From assembly GCF_017592545.1 (NCBI RefSeq), contig NZ_JAGFOA010000001.1:657587-721586 (forward strand): a DNA stretch of 64,000 nucleotides, in the 5' to 3' direction. This document shows positions 52,944 through 61,322 of this stretch, in pieces. Each line of letters opens with the position of its first letter. The stretch's first letter is position 1. The stretch is from Microbacterium stercoris. GTDB taxonomy: Bacteria; Actinomycetota; Actinomycetes; Actinomycetales; Microbacteriaceae. The translations under genes and the position numbers were made by a program. The notes beneath the pieces are model-generated. The model was not told the DNA's origin. It saw nothing but the letters and a program-made list of their open reading frames with translations, and did not search any database.

Positions 52944-53683
52944 GTGTGGAGTCCGCATTCGGTCTTGTCGAGCCCGGCCCAGCGGCCGGAGCGGGGGTCT
53001 TCGCCGGGGGCGACGGGGCGGGTGCAGGGCTTGCAGCCGATCGACGGGAAACCGAAGTTCAGCAGCAGGTTCATCGGCACCTTGTGGAGGGCCGCGTAGG
53101 TCGAGAGGTCGTCCCAGGACCATGCGGCGACGGGATTCACCTTCACGAGACCGTTCTTCGCGTCCCACGTGACGAGCGGGGTGTTCGTGCGGGTGGGAGC
53201 CTCGTCGCGTCGGACGCCGGTGAACCAGAGCTCGTAGCCCTGGAGGGCCTCGTGGAGCGGAGCAACCTTCCGCAGGTCGCAGCATCTCGCCGCGTCGCGC
53301 CCGTGTAGGTCCTTGCCCCACGCCGCGTCCTGCTCTGCGACGGTCTGCTCGGGAAGCACATCCACCACGCGCACATCGAGGGTGCGGGACACCTCGTCGC
53401 GCGTGGCGACGGTCTCGGTGAAGTGGTAGCCCGTGTCGAGGAAGAGGACGTCCACTCCCGGCAGCCGGTCGGCGACGAGATGCGGCAGGGCCGCGTCCGC
53501 CATCGAGCAGGCGACGGCCAGGGCGCCGACGTCGAAGTTGCGGGCGACCCAGTCGATGACCTGAGCGGGAGTCGCCTCGTGGTCGGTGAGCGAACCGAGC
53601 TCCTCGTTGCCGCGGAGAGCGAGGGCCTCGAGCTCCTCGGCGGAGCGGCGCACGGTGACGCGCGGGGCGAGTGAGACGGTCAT
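52940..53683 (-). CDS. cysH: Adenylyl-sulfate (APS) reductase, [4Fe-4S] type
   Basis: 247 residues. PP-loop-like VACSMADAALPHLV with DTGYHFTETVATRDEV; the Cys pairs CC in RDAARCCDLRKV and CxxC in SIGCKPCTRP, which coordinate [4Fe-4S] in APS reductases, and the catalytic ECGLH at the very end. These Cys pairs distinguish APS from PAPS reductases, so the pathway skips PAPS. ATG at 53683 overlaps the sulfite reductase stop (ATGA); a further upstream in-frame Met would lie inside it. Confidence 0.94.
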   Translation of the reverse strand: MTVSLAPRVTVRRSAEELEALALRGNEELGSLTDHEATPAQVIDWVARNFDVGALAVACSMADAALPHLVADRLPGVDVLFLDTGYHFTETVATRDEVSRTLDVRVVDVLPEQTVAEQDAAWGKDLHGRDAARCCDLRKVAPLHEALQGYELWFTGVRRDEAPTRTNTPLVTWDAKNGLVKVNPVAAWSWDDLSTYAALHKVPMNLLLNFGFPSIGCKPCTRPVAPGEDPRSGRWAGLDKTECGLHT

Positions 53684-55389
53684 CGCAGCTCCTCCTCGGC
53701 GGCTCGGTGCGCCCACTGGGCGAAGGTCTCGTCATCGACGCGCCCGGCCACGTAGCGGGTGGCGACCTTCTCGACGTAATCGGCGATGCCGTCCGCTGCG
53801 ACCTTCAGCCCGCGAACGGTGCGCCCGAGGCCGGCCTCCTCGCGCTCGGACGAGGCGAGACCACCGCCGAGGTGCACCTGGAAGCCCGGCACCTGGTTGC
53901 CCTCGTCGTCGGTGATGATCTGGCCCTTGAGGCCGATGTCGGCCGTCTGGATGCGGGCGCAGGAGTTCGGGCAGCCGTTCACGTTGAGGCTGAGCGGGGC
54001 GCGCAGGTCCATGCCGTCGAGGCGCTTCTCGAGCTCGAAGATCGCCTCGCGGGCGTTGTCCTTCGTGTTCACGATCGCGAGCTTGCAGAACTCGATGCCG
54101 GTGCATGCGATGGTGCCGCGGCGGATCAGGCTGGGCCGCGCGCTGAACTCGAGCTCGTCGAGTCCCTGGATGAGCGGCTCGACGTTCTCCTTCGGGATGT
54201 CGAGCACCACGATCTTCTGATGCGGAGTCAGGCGCAGGCGGGAAGAGCCCTGTGCCTCGATCAGGTCGGCGAGCTTGCCGAGGTTCTCGCCAGAGGTGCG
54301 CCCGACGATCGGCGTCGCACCGACGTAGAACAGGCCGTCCTTCTGCGCGTGCACGCCCACGTGGTCACCCGGGGTGAGCGGCTTGGGGGCCGCGGGGCCG
54401 TCGGCGAGGCGGTAACCGAGGTACTCGGTCTCCAGCACGTCGCGGAACCTCTCGACGCCCCAGTCGGCGAGCAGGAACTTCAGGCGGGCCTTGTTGCGCA
54501 GGCGGCGATATCCGTAGTCGCGGAAGATCTGCGCGACGCCGTGCCACACCTCCGCCACCTGGTCGGGGGCAGCCCAAGCGCCGAGGCGCTCTCCGAGACG
54601 CGGGACGGTGGACAGCGCGCCGCCCACCCAGACGTCGTAGCCGATGCCGAGCTCGGGGTGCTCGACGGCCACAAATGCCACGTCGTTGATCTCGTGGACG
54701 ACATCGTGGCTCGGATGACCGGTGATGGCCGACTTGAACTTGCGGGGCAGGTTCGCGAGCGACTCGTCGCCGATGAAGCGGCTGGTGATCTCCTCGATCT
54801 GGGCGGTCGGATCGATCAGCTCATCGACGGCAATGCCGGCGACGGGCGATCCGAGCACCACACGCGGCACATCGCCGCACGCCTCGGTGGTCGACAGGCC
54901 GACCGCCTCGAGGCGGCGCCAGATCTCGGGGACGTCCTCGACCCGCACCCAGTGCAGCTGGATGTTCTGACGATCGGTGATGTCGGCGGTGCCGCGACCG
55001 AACTCGACGGAGACATCCGCGATGACGCGCAGCTGCTCGGTGCTCAGCTGCCCACCGTCCAGGCGGATCCGCATCATGAAGTACTCGTCCTCGAGCTCGT
55101 GAGGCTCGAGCGTCGCGGTCCGGCCGCCGTCGATGCCGGGCTTGCGCTGGGTGTAGAGGCCCCACCAGCGGAAGCGGCCGTGCAGATCCGTCGGGTCGAT
55201 CGAGGCGAAGCCGCCCTGCGCGTACGTGCTCTCGATGCGCTCGCGGACGCTCAGGCCGCCGTCGGCCTGCTTCCACTCCTCGTTGCCGTTGAGCGGTTCC
55301 TTGCCGTCGACCAGCCATTGCCCGTTCGGCTTGCCCGACGGACGGAGCCGTGCGCCGCGCACCGGGGGCGCGATCTCCGTGGATGTCAT
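53680..55389 (-). CDS. sir: Ferredoxin-dependent sulfite reductase
   Basis: 569 residues. Two sulfite/nitrite reductase half-domain repeats (NNR_ferredoxin-like and NIR_SIR): RFRWWGLYTQRKPG and the first half; siroheme and [4Fe-4S] Cys in ACTGIEFCKLA (C-x5-C) and NGCPNSCARIQ (C-x3-C). TEACGDVPR is present, which in mycobacterial NirA holds the Cys of a Tyr-Cys link next to siroheme; the matching Tyr would be in WWGLYTQ. Reduces sulfite to sulfide with six electrons from ferredoxin. First gene of the operon; promoter and inverted repeat lie upstream. A GAGGAG Shine-Dalgarno precedes the ATG. Confidence 0.95.
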   Translation of the reverse strand: MTSTEIAPPVRGARLRPSGKPNGQWLVDGKEPLNGNEEWKQADGGLSVRERIESTYAQGGFASIDPTDLHGRFRWWGLYTQRKPGIDGGRTATLEPHELEDEYFMMRIRLDGGQLSTEQLRVIADVSVEFGRGTADITDRQNIQLHWVRVEDVPEIWRRLEAVGLSTTEACGDVPRVVLGSPVAGIAVDELIDPTAQIEEITSRFIGDESLANLPRKFKSAITGHPSHDVVHEINDVAFVAVEHPELGIGYDVWVGGALSTVPRLGERLGAWAAPDQVAEVWHGVAQIFRDYGYRRLRNKARLKFLLADWGVERFRDVLETEYLGYRLADGPAAPKPLTPGDHVGVHAQKDGLFYVGATPIVGRTSGENLGKLADLIEAQGSSRLRLTPHQKIVVLDIPKENVEPLIQGLDELEFSARPSLIRRGTIACTGIEFCKLAIVNTKDNAREAIFELEKRLDGMDLRAPLSLNVNGCPNSCARIQTADIGLKGQIITDDEGNQVPGFQVHLGGGLASSEREEAGLGRTVRGLKVAADGIADYVEKVATRYVAGRVDDETFAQWAHRAAEEELR

Positions 55390-55422
55390 CTCGGGGTCTC
55401 CTCTTGACTCGTCGTCAGGGAA

Positions 55423-55428
55423 AGACTA
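55423..55428 (-). promoter_or_regulatory. -10 hexamer of the sulfate assimilation operon
   Basis: Minus-strand TAGTCT in TTTAGTCTTT, predicting a start near 55416 and a 27-nt leader with AAGAGGAG before the sir ATG. Confidence 0.5.
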
Positions 55429-55483
55429 AAGACGACCGCCATCGCGCCCTCGGGAAGAGACGTTGTGTGACGAATGCCCACCG

Positions 55484-55503
55484 CGACGGTAGGAATACCG
55501 TCG
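55484..55503 (-). promoter_or_regulatory. Inverted-repeat operator candidate upstream of the cys operon
   Basis: CGACGGTAGGAATACCGTCG: perfect 8-bp arms around a GGAA centre. It lies between the Rrf2 gene and sir, about 60 nt upstream of the -10. Symmetric sites with TA-rich flanks are typical for dimeric Rrf2 regulators, so the adjacent Rrf2 protein is the best candidate. Confidence 0.5.
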
Positions 55504-55531
55504 AGCGGTGCGCTATAGGGCGGCGCGTCCC

Positions 55532-56014
55532 TCAGATGAAGTAGTCAGGCGTGTCGAGACGCCGATCGGTGTCAGGGCTCACCCATGCCCCGGGCGACTT
55601 GACGAGGGCGTCGACGTGGGCCGGCAGGCGGCCGTTGGAGAGATCCTGCAGCGACGTGCGCTCGAGCACGTCGCGCACGCTCGCCCGCAGTGCGACCCAC
55701 AGCTCCAGCAGGATGCCGCTCGACTGCATCTCGCTCGGGCGCTGATCGCGCACGAAGACGAGCGGTCCGTCGACGGCGCGGATCACGTCGGCGACGGTGA
55801 TGAGGTGTGCCGGGCGCGCCAGCTCGTACCCTCCGGACGCGCCGCGTCGGCTCGAGACCACGCCCGCGCGGGTGAGCGAGGTCAGGATCGCCTCGAGGAA
55901 CTTCGGCGGAATACCTTCGGCTGTGGCGATCTCGGCGCTGGTGAGCACGCGCGTGGCGCTCACGAGGAGCACCGAGGCGCGCACGGCGTATTCGGCTCGG
56001 GCGGAGATGCGCAT
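55532..56014 (-). CDS. Rrf2-family transcriptional regulator without Fe-S cysteines
   Basis: 160 residues. Winged-HTH of the family: ISARAEYAVRASVLLV, then EIATAEGIPPKFLEAILTSLTRAGVVSSRRGASGGYELARP, with a dimerisation helix after. The Cys triplet that ligates a cluster in IscR and NsrR is absent; there is no Cys in the protein at all. This resembles CymR-type Rrf2 proteins that regulate sulfur metabolism with a protein or metabolite partner. It is upstream of the sulfate operon on the same strand with 142 nt between. Start ATG with CAGGAT 6 nt upstream. Confidence 0.88.
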   Translation of the reverse strand: MRISARAEYAVRASVLLVSATRVLTSAEIATAEGIPPKFLEAILTSLTRAGVVSSRRGASGGYELARPAHLITVADVIRAVDGPLVFVRDQRPSEMQSSGILLELWVALRASVRDVLERTSLQDLSNGRLPAHVDALVKSPGAWVSPDTDRRLDTPDYFI

Positions 56015-56036
56015 GTCCTGATCCTGTCATGACGAA

Positions 56037-56070
56037 CTGAGGGCCGGATCCGTGCGGATCCGGCCCTCAG
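56037..56070 (-). terminator. Terminator between fadB and the Rrf2 gene
   Basis: CTGAGGGCCGGATCC / GGATCCGGCCCTCAG with a 4-nt loop, a 15-bp perfect stem 20 nt past the fadB stop, separating it from the downstream Rrf2 gene. Confidence 0.85.
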
Positions 56071-56090
56071 TGCTGCCGCGTCGCGTGCGC

Positions 56091-58244
56091 TCAGCGGTGC
56101 GCGGCGCCCCGCAGCGGCGGCGTGTGGAACGTCCCGCCCGCGGCGCGCTCGGACGCGCCGGAGCGGTCCAGGTAGGCCGAGGCGCCTCCGTCGATGAACG
56201 GCCAGCCCGCGCCGAGGATGAGGCAGAGGTCGATGTCCTCGACCTCGGGCACCACACCCTCGTCCAGCATCAGCTTGATCTCGCTGGCGAGCCCGTCCTC
56301 CACGCGGCGGAGGATCTCCGCTTCGGACGCGGGCGACTTGCCGGACTCGATGACCTTCTGCGCCTCCTTCGTCCAGCCGGTGACGCGTCCGTTCTTGTCC
56401 TTCTCGACCACAGCGCCCACCTCGGAGAGGCGATGGAGGTTCTGCGAGGCGAAGAAGCGGTCGGGGAAGTGGCGCACCATCGTGTCCTGAACGTGCGCGG
56501 CGACCTTCCATCCCACCAGATCGATCAGCTGGAACGGCGTCATCGGGAGACCGAGAGGCGCGAACGCCTTCTCGACCGTGAGCAGCGGCGTGCCCTCGTC
56601 GACGGCCCGGGCTGCCTCTCCCATGACCTTGGCCAGCAGACGGTTGACGACGAAGCCGGGGGCATCGGCGGTCAGCACGGCGTTCTTCTTCAGGTTGCGA
56701 GCCACGACGAACGCGGTCGCGAGCGCCTCGTCACTGGACTGAGGCGTCTTCACGATCTCGATCAGCGGCATCACCGCGACGGGGTTGAAGAAGTGGAAGC
56801 CCACAAGACGCTCGGGGTGTTCGAGCACCGATCCGATCTCCTCGACGGAGAGCGACGACGTGTTGGTGGCCAGGATCGCGTCGGGAGCGATGATCTTCTC
56901 GATCTCGCGGAAGACCTGCTGCTTGACGCCGGTCTCCTCGAAGACCGCCTCGATCACGAAATCGCAGTCGGCGTACTCGCTCTTGTCGACCGTGCCGTGC
57001 ACCAGCGCGTTCAGTCGGTTGGCGGTGTCCGCGTCGATGCGGCCCTTCGTGCGCAGCTGGGCGATCTCGTCACGGATGTACGCGAGCCCCTTGTCGACGC
57101 GCGCCTGGTCGATGTCCGTGATGAGCACGGGCACCTCCAGACGCCGCACGAACAGCAGCGCGAACTGGCTCGCCATCAGGCCCGCGCCGATGACGCCCAC
57201 CTTGGCGACCTTCTTGGCGAGGGCCTTGTCCGGAGCACCGACCGGGCGCTTGGCGCGCTTCTGCACGAGATCGAACGCGTACATGGAAGCGACGAACTGG
57301 TCGCCGGAGATGAGCTCGGCGAGCGCTTCGTCCTCGCGCGCGAAACCCTCTTCGATGGATCCGGACTTCGCCTTGTCCAGCAGTTCGAGCGCAAGGTACG
57401 GCGACTTCGGCTCCGTGCCGATGCGGCTCTCCAGCATGCCGCGCGCGACCTTGATCGCGATCGGCCATTTCGTCAGGCGCTCGATCTTGCCGGGTGCGTT
57501 CTTGCGCTCGACCTTGACCGTTCCGCCCAGCACGCCGTCGGCCCAGGCGAGCGAATCCTCGAGGTAGGAGGCCGGGCCGAAGATCGCGTCGAACATCCCG
57601 AGCTCGTACGCCTGGCGCGGCTTGAGCGTGCGGTTCTGCTTGAGAGGGTTCGAGATGACCACCTCGAGGGCGTTCTCGATTCCGATCAGGTTCGGCAGCA
57701 GGGTCGCGCCACCCCAGCCGGGCACGATGCCGAGGAACACCTCGGGCAGAGCGATCGCCGCGGCCGAGGAATCGACCGTGCGATAGGTCGAGTGCAGGGC
57801 GATCTCGACGGCGCCGCCGAGAGCCAGACCGTTCACGAACGAGAACGAGGGCACCCCGAGCTTCGACAGCTTGCCGAGCACGTGGTGTCCGAGCTGGGCG
57901 ATCAGGCGCGCGAAGTCCTTCGAGGGCAGGGCGCCCACGCCGGACAGATCGGCCCCTGCCGCGAAGATGTACTGCTTGCCCGTGACGGCGACCGCGTCGA
58001 TCTCGCCGGCCTCGGCGCGCTTCTTGAGCTCGTCGAGGCGCTCGTCGAGCTCGGTCAGCGTGGCGGGGCCGAGGGTGTTCGGGCGGGTGTGGTCCTTGCC
58101 GTTGTGCAGCGTGATCAGCGCGATGGTGCGGCCACTGGGCAGCCGGACGTCGCTCACGAGCGAGTGCGTGACGACCTCCGCGTCCGCCATTGCGAGCAGC
58201 GGGGAGAAGTCGATGGTGCTGTAGTCGGTCACTGCGGCGCTCAC
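56091..58244 (-). CDS. fadB: Multifunctional fatty acid oxidation protein (enoyl-CoA hydratase/3-hydroxyacyl-CoA dehydrogenase)
   Basis: 717 residues. N-terminal crotonase-like hydratase domain (about 1-300): oxyanion-hole GADLSGVG and GLALGGAVEIALHSTYR; Glu in LPEVFLGIVPGWGG. Then the NAD-binding 3-hydroxyacyl-CoA dehydrogenase (GVIGAGLMASQFALLF, DFVIEAVFEETGVKQQVF, NTSSLSVEEIG, HPERLVGFHFFNPVAVMPLIEIV) and a C-terminal helical dimerisation domain with DAPGFVVNRLLAKVMGEA. It carries two steps of beta-oxidation. GTG start in the thiolase stop overlap (GTGA), so FadA-FadB form a complex-encoding operon. Confidence 0.94.
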   Translation of the reverse strand: MSAAVTDYSTIDFSPLLAMADAEVVTHSLVSDVRLPSGRTIALITLHNGKDHTRPNTLGPATLTELDERLDELKKRAEAGEIDAVAVTGKQYIFAAGADLSGVGALPSKDFARLIAQLGHHVLGKLSKLGVPSFSFVNGLALGGAVEIALHSTYRTVDSSAAAIALPEVFLGIVPGWGGATLLPNLIGIENALEVVISNPLKQNRTLKPRQAYELGMFDAIFGPASYLEDSLAWADGVLGGTVKVERKNAPGKIERLTKWPIAIKVARGMLESRIGTEPKSPYLALELLDKAKSGSIEEGFAREDEALAELISGDQFVASMYAFDLVQKRAKRPVGAPDKALAKKVAKVGVIGAGLMASQFALLFVRRLEVPVLITDIDQARVDKGLAYIRDEIAQLRTKGRIDADTANRLNALVHGTVDKSEYADCDFVIEAVFEETGVKQQVFREIEKIIAPDAILATNTSSLSVEEIGSVLEHPERLVGFHFFNPVAVMPLIEIVKTPQSSDEALATAFVVARNLKKNAVLTADAPGFVVNRLLAKVMGEAARAVDEGTPLLTVEKAFAPLGLPMTPFQLIDLVGWKVAAHVQDTMVRHFPDRFFASQNLHRLSEVGAVVEKDKNGRVTGWTKEAQKVIESGKSPASEAEILRRVEDGLASEIKLMLDEGVVPEVEDIDLCLILGAGWPFIDGGASAYLDRSGASERAAGGTFHTPPLRGAAHR

Positions 58245-59446
58245 TTCTTCTTCTTGCCGGTGTAGTGGGGGTTCTCCCAGATGACGGTGCCGCCCTGGCC
58301 GAGACCGACGCACATCGCGGTCATGCCGTAGCGCACCTCGGGGTGCTCGGCGAAGTGTGCCGCCAGCTGGATCATGAGCCGCACGCCGGATGCGGCGAGC
58401 GGGTGGCCGAGGGCGATCGCGCCGCCCCACGGGTTCACGCGCGGATCGTCATCGGCGATGCCGAAGTGATCCAGCAGCGAGAGCACCTGGATGCCGAAGG
58501 CCTCGTTGAGCTCGAACAGGCCGATGTCGTCGATCGTCAGTCCCGCCTTGGCGAGGGCCTTCTCGGTCGAGGGGATCGGACCGATGCCCATGATCTCGGG
58601 CTCGACGCCGGCGAACGCGAACGAGACCAGGCGCATCTTCGGCGTCAGGCCGAACTCCTTCACGGCCGCGCCGCTCGCCAGAAGACTGACGGTGGCGCCG
58701 TCCGTGAGCGGCGAGGACGTTCCCGCGGTCACGCGGCCGTGCGGGCGGAACGGGGTCTTGAGGGCGGCGAGGCCCTCCATCGTCGTCTCGGGACGACGGC
58801 CCTCGTCCTCGGTCGCGAGGCCCCACTGGCCATCCGCGCCCGTGATCGCGACCGGCACGAGATCCGGCTGGATCTTCCCGGACTCGTAGGCTGCCTGAGC
58901 CTTGTGCTGGCTCAGCATGCCGAAGCGGTCCGCACGCTCCTTGGTGAGCTGCGGGAAGCGGTCGTGGATGCGCTCCGCGGTGACGCCCATGTTGAGCGCG
59001 CCCGGGTCCACCAGGCGCTCCGCGACGAAGCGCGGGTTCGGGTCGGCATTGCCGCCGATGGGGTGGTGACCCATGTGCTCGACGCCGCCCGCGATCGCGA
59101 AGTCGTACATGCCGACGCCGATCGACGCCGCCATCGTCGTGACGCTCGTCATGGCCCCGGCACACATGCGCTCGACCGCGAGACCGGGCACCGTCATCGG
59201 CAGCCCGGCAAGGATCCCGACGGTGCGTCCGAGGGTCAGCCCCTGGTCGCCCGTCTGCGAGGTGGCGGCGATGGCCACATCGTCGATCCGGTCCTTCGGC
59301 ACCTCCGGGTTGCGCTCCAGCAGGCCCTTCAGCGCCTTGACGGCGAGGTCATCCGCTCGCGTGTTCCAATACATGCCCTTCTCGCCCGCGCGCCCGAAGG
59401 GGGTGCGCATTCCATCGACGAAATAGACATCAGCCAGCTCGGCCAC
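58241..59446 (-). CDS. fadA: Acetyl-CoA C-acyltransferase (thiolase)
   Basis: 401 residues. Thiolase with the nucleophilic Cys in AVERMCAGAMTSVTTM, later catalytic His in NPWGGAIALGHPLAASGVR and Cys in MTAMCVGLGQGGTVIWE. It cleaves 3-ketoacyl-CoA in beta-oxidation with the FadB partner. GTG start with GGGAGG upstream; -10 TAGGCT at 59473-59478. C-terminal tail is Lys-rich. Confidence 0.94.
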   Translation of the reverse strand: MAELADVYFVDGMRTPFGRAGEKGMYWNTRADDLAVKALKGLLERNPEVPKDRIDDVAIAATSQTGDQGLTLGRTVGILAGLPMTVPGLAVERMCAGAMTSVTTMAASIGVGMYDFAIAGGVEHMGHHPIGGNADPNPRFVAERLVDPGALNMGVTAERIHDRFPQLTKERADRFGMLSQHKAQAAYESGKIQPDLVPVAITGADGQWGLATEDEGRRPETTMEGLAALKTPFRPHGRVTAGTSSPLTDGATVSLLASGAAVKEFGLTPKMRLVSFAFAGVEPEIMGIGPIPSTEKALAKAGLTIDDIGLFELNEAFGIQVLSLLDHFGIADDDPRVNPWGGAIALGHPLAASGVRLMIQLAAHFAEHPEVRYGMTAMCVGLGQGGTVIWENPHYTGKKKK

Positions 59447-59472
59447 TCTGCCTCCCAGGTTCGGTTGTCTTC

Positions 59473-59478
59473 AGCCTA
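59473..59478 (-). promoter_or_regulatory. -10 hexamer of fadA-fadB
   Basis: Minus-strand TAGGCT, 26 nt before the GTG at 59446; the leader contains the GGGAGG ribosome site. Confidence 0.45.
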
Positions 59479-59520
59479 TGGAGGGGCCTGTGACCCGAGG
59501 AACCGGTTGGCCGGGATCGA

Positions 59521-60723
59521 CTAAGCGGGTTCGGGGCCCTCGTCACCCGCCTGCACGGAACGTACAAACGCATCGGCGATAAGTTGTGCGGTCTGCTCGA
59601 TCTGCCATTCGCGGGCGCCGAGCCCGCGGAGGGCCTCGCCGATGGAGAGCGCGTCGGCGGGAGCCGGAGGCGCCCACGCCACGCGGCGCAGCATCTCCGG
59701 TGTGAGCAGGTTCTCGGTGGGCATGTGCAGCTGCTCGGCACGCTCCTCGACCGCCGGGCGCGCCTGCTTCAGGCGCGCGTCGGCCTCGGGGTTGCGGTCG
59801 ACCCAGGCGCGCGGCGGGGGAAGCGTGTCGCTGGGCACGCGCTCCTGCGGCAGATCGGCGCTCTCGCGACCCGCGACGATCGCGTTCCACCACCGGTCGA
59901 GCTGAGAGCGGCTGGCGCGGCCGTTGAAGTCCTTGAGCGATGCGAGCTCGCTCTTCGAAGCGGGGGCCGCGGCGATCGCGGCGACGAGCGCGCGATCCGG
60001 CACCAGGCGTCCGGGCGAGACATCCTGCTGCATCGCGTACTCCTCGCGGGCCAGCCAGAGCTGGCGCGCGATGGCGAGGTTGCGACGACCGCGCAGGGTG
60101 TGCAGGCCGCTGAGCCGGCGCCACGGGTCGGTGCGCGGCGGCTTCTGCTCCCGGATGCGCGTGGCCTCGAACTCCTGCGCGGCGAACTCGGACTTACCCG
60201 CCTCTTCGAGCGCGAGCACGAGTTCGTCCCGCACATCGATGAGGTGTTCGACATCCAGAGCGGCATACTCCAGCCAGGCCTGCGGCAGCGGGCGCGTGGA
60301 CCAGTCGGCCGCGGAGTGCTCCTTTTTGAGGACGACGCCGATCGTCGCCTCGACGACCGCGGCAAGGCCCACACGCTCCCAGCCGAGCAGCCGTGCGGCG
60401 AGCTCCGTGTCAAAGATCTCCGGCGGCAGCAGATCGAGCTCGCGCAGCGACGGGAGGTCCTGGCTTGCCGCGTGCAGCACCCATTCGACGTCTCCGATGG
60501 CGGCCTGGAGAGGGGAGAGGTCCTTCAGCGCCGGCGGGTCGAAGAGGAAGACGCCGGCGTCACGCCGGTTCACCTGCACGAGGTATGCCCGCTGCGAGTA
60601 GCGGAAGCCGGAGGCGCGCTCCACGTCGACGGCCACGGGCCCCGAGCCGGCGGCCAGGGCCGCGCAGGCGGCAGCCAGCCCCTCGGCGGTGTCGATGACG
60701 GTGTACTGGGCGGCCTCAGCCAT
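59521..60723 (-). CDS. rnd: Ribonuclease D-like 3'-5' exonuclease with HRDC domain
   Basis: 400 residues. DEDDy motifs: Exo I with Asp-x-Glu in VAVDVERASGF, Exo II in WVLHAASQDLPSL, Exo III in WLEYAALDVEHLIDV; then an HRDC domain (about 215-295) and a second C-terminal helical domain. It is likely to process tRNA and other RNA 3' ends. Its start overlaps DUF3000 by 8 nt. Synteny with Mycobacterium Rv2681. Start ATG at 60723. Confidence 0.93.
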   Translation of the reverse strand: MAEAAQYTVIDTAEGLAAACAALAAGSGPVAVDVERASGFRYSQRAYLVQVNRRDAGVFLFDPPALKDLSPLQAAIGDVEWVLHAASQDLPSLRELDLLPPEIFDTELAARLLGWERVGLAAVVEATIGVVLKKEHSAADWSTRPLPQAWLEYAALDVEHLIDVRDELVLALEEAGKSEFAAQEFEATRIREQKPPRTDPWRRLSGLHTLRGRRNLAIARQLWLAREEYAMQQDVSPGRLVPDRALVAAIAAAPASKSELASLKDFNGRASRSQLDRWWNAIVAGRESADLPQERVPSDTLPPPRAWVDRNPEADARLKQARPAVEERAEQLHMPTENLLTPEMLRRVAWAPPAPADALSIGEALRGLGAREWQIEQTAQLIADAFVRSVQAGDEGPEPA

Positions 60724-61297
60724 TCGCGTTCCTCCGCTCTCCGAGGACGGCGATGCCCTCGGACCCCGGCGGGAGCCCCGCCAGCATGCATACGAGTTCG
60801 GCCCACGCATCCAGGTGCGCGTCGAACGGGCCGTCGGGTGTCCAGGATGCCCGCAGCTCGATCTGGGCGCCGTCACCCTCGTCGGCGAGCGCGCCGAACC
60901 CCTTGGACAGGATCTTCGTGGCCGTGCCGGACGCCGAGTGGTACGCGGCGCCTCGCGAGTCGAGCGCGTCGGTGAGCCACGACCACGTGACGTCGGCGAG
61001 CAGCGGATCCGTGCCGATCTCCGGTTCGAGAGGAGCCTGCGCGAACGCGATCACGCGCCATGCGCCGCCCCAGGCGTCGGGTTCGGTCGGATCGTGCAGC
61101 AGGATGAACCGGCCCGTCCCGTAGGGCGAGTCGCCATGCTCCGTCGGGCGCACATCGCCCGCCAAGGCGAGACTGAACGGCGCCACCCCCGCGGGGGACG
61201 GGATCTCGCGCACGACGAAATCGCTGCGGAAGGTCGCTGCTCGAAGCTGCTCCGCAGCGGCGGCGAACGCGTCTGCCGCGCCTCCTCCTGCACTCAC
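60716..61297 (-). CDS. DUF3000 protein
   Basis: 193 residues. Family-typical EQLRAATFRSDFVVREIPSPAGVAPFSLALAGDV, RFILLHDPTEPDAWGGAWRVIAFAQAPLEPEIGTDPLLADVTWSWL and IELRASWTPDGPFDAHLDAWAELVCMLAGLPP. No signal peptide. Function unknown; conserved next to rnd in actinobacteria (Rv2680-Rv2681). GTG start at 61297 with TAATCT 6 nt upstream, part of a divergent overlapping promoter. Confidence 0.92.
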   Translation of the reverse strand: MSAGGGAADAFAAAAEQLRAATFRSDFVVREIPSPAGVAPFSLALAGDVRPTEHGDSPYGTGRFILLHDPTEPDAWGGAWRVIAFAQAPLEPEIGTDPLLADVTWSWLTDALDSRGAAYHSASGTATKILSKGFGALADEGDGAQIELRASWTPDGPFDAHLDAWAELVCMLAGLPPGSEGIAVLGERRNANG

Positions 61298-61303
61298 GGT
61301 GTC

Positions 61304-61313
61304 AGATTAGAGT
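61304..61313. promoter_or_regulatory. Overlapping divergent -10 boxes between DUF3000 and the hydrolase gene
   Basis: AGATTAGAGT contains TAATCT on the minus strand (61304-61309, spacer 6 nt) and TAGAGT on the plus strand (61308-61313, spacer 9 nt). The two hexamers share bases 61308-61309, so both promoters cannot be bound at the same time. Confidence 0.55.
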
Positions 61314-61322
61314 GGAGGGGTC

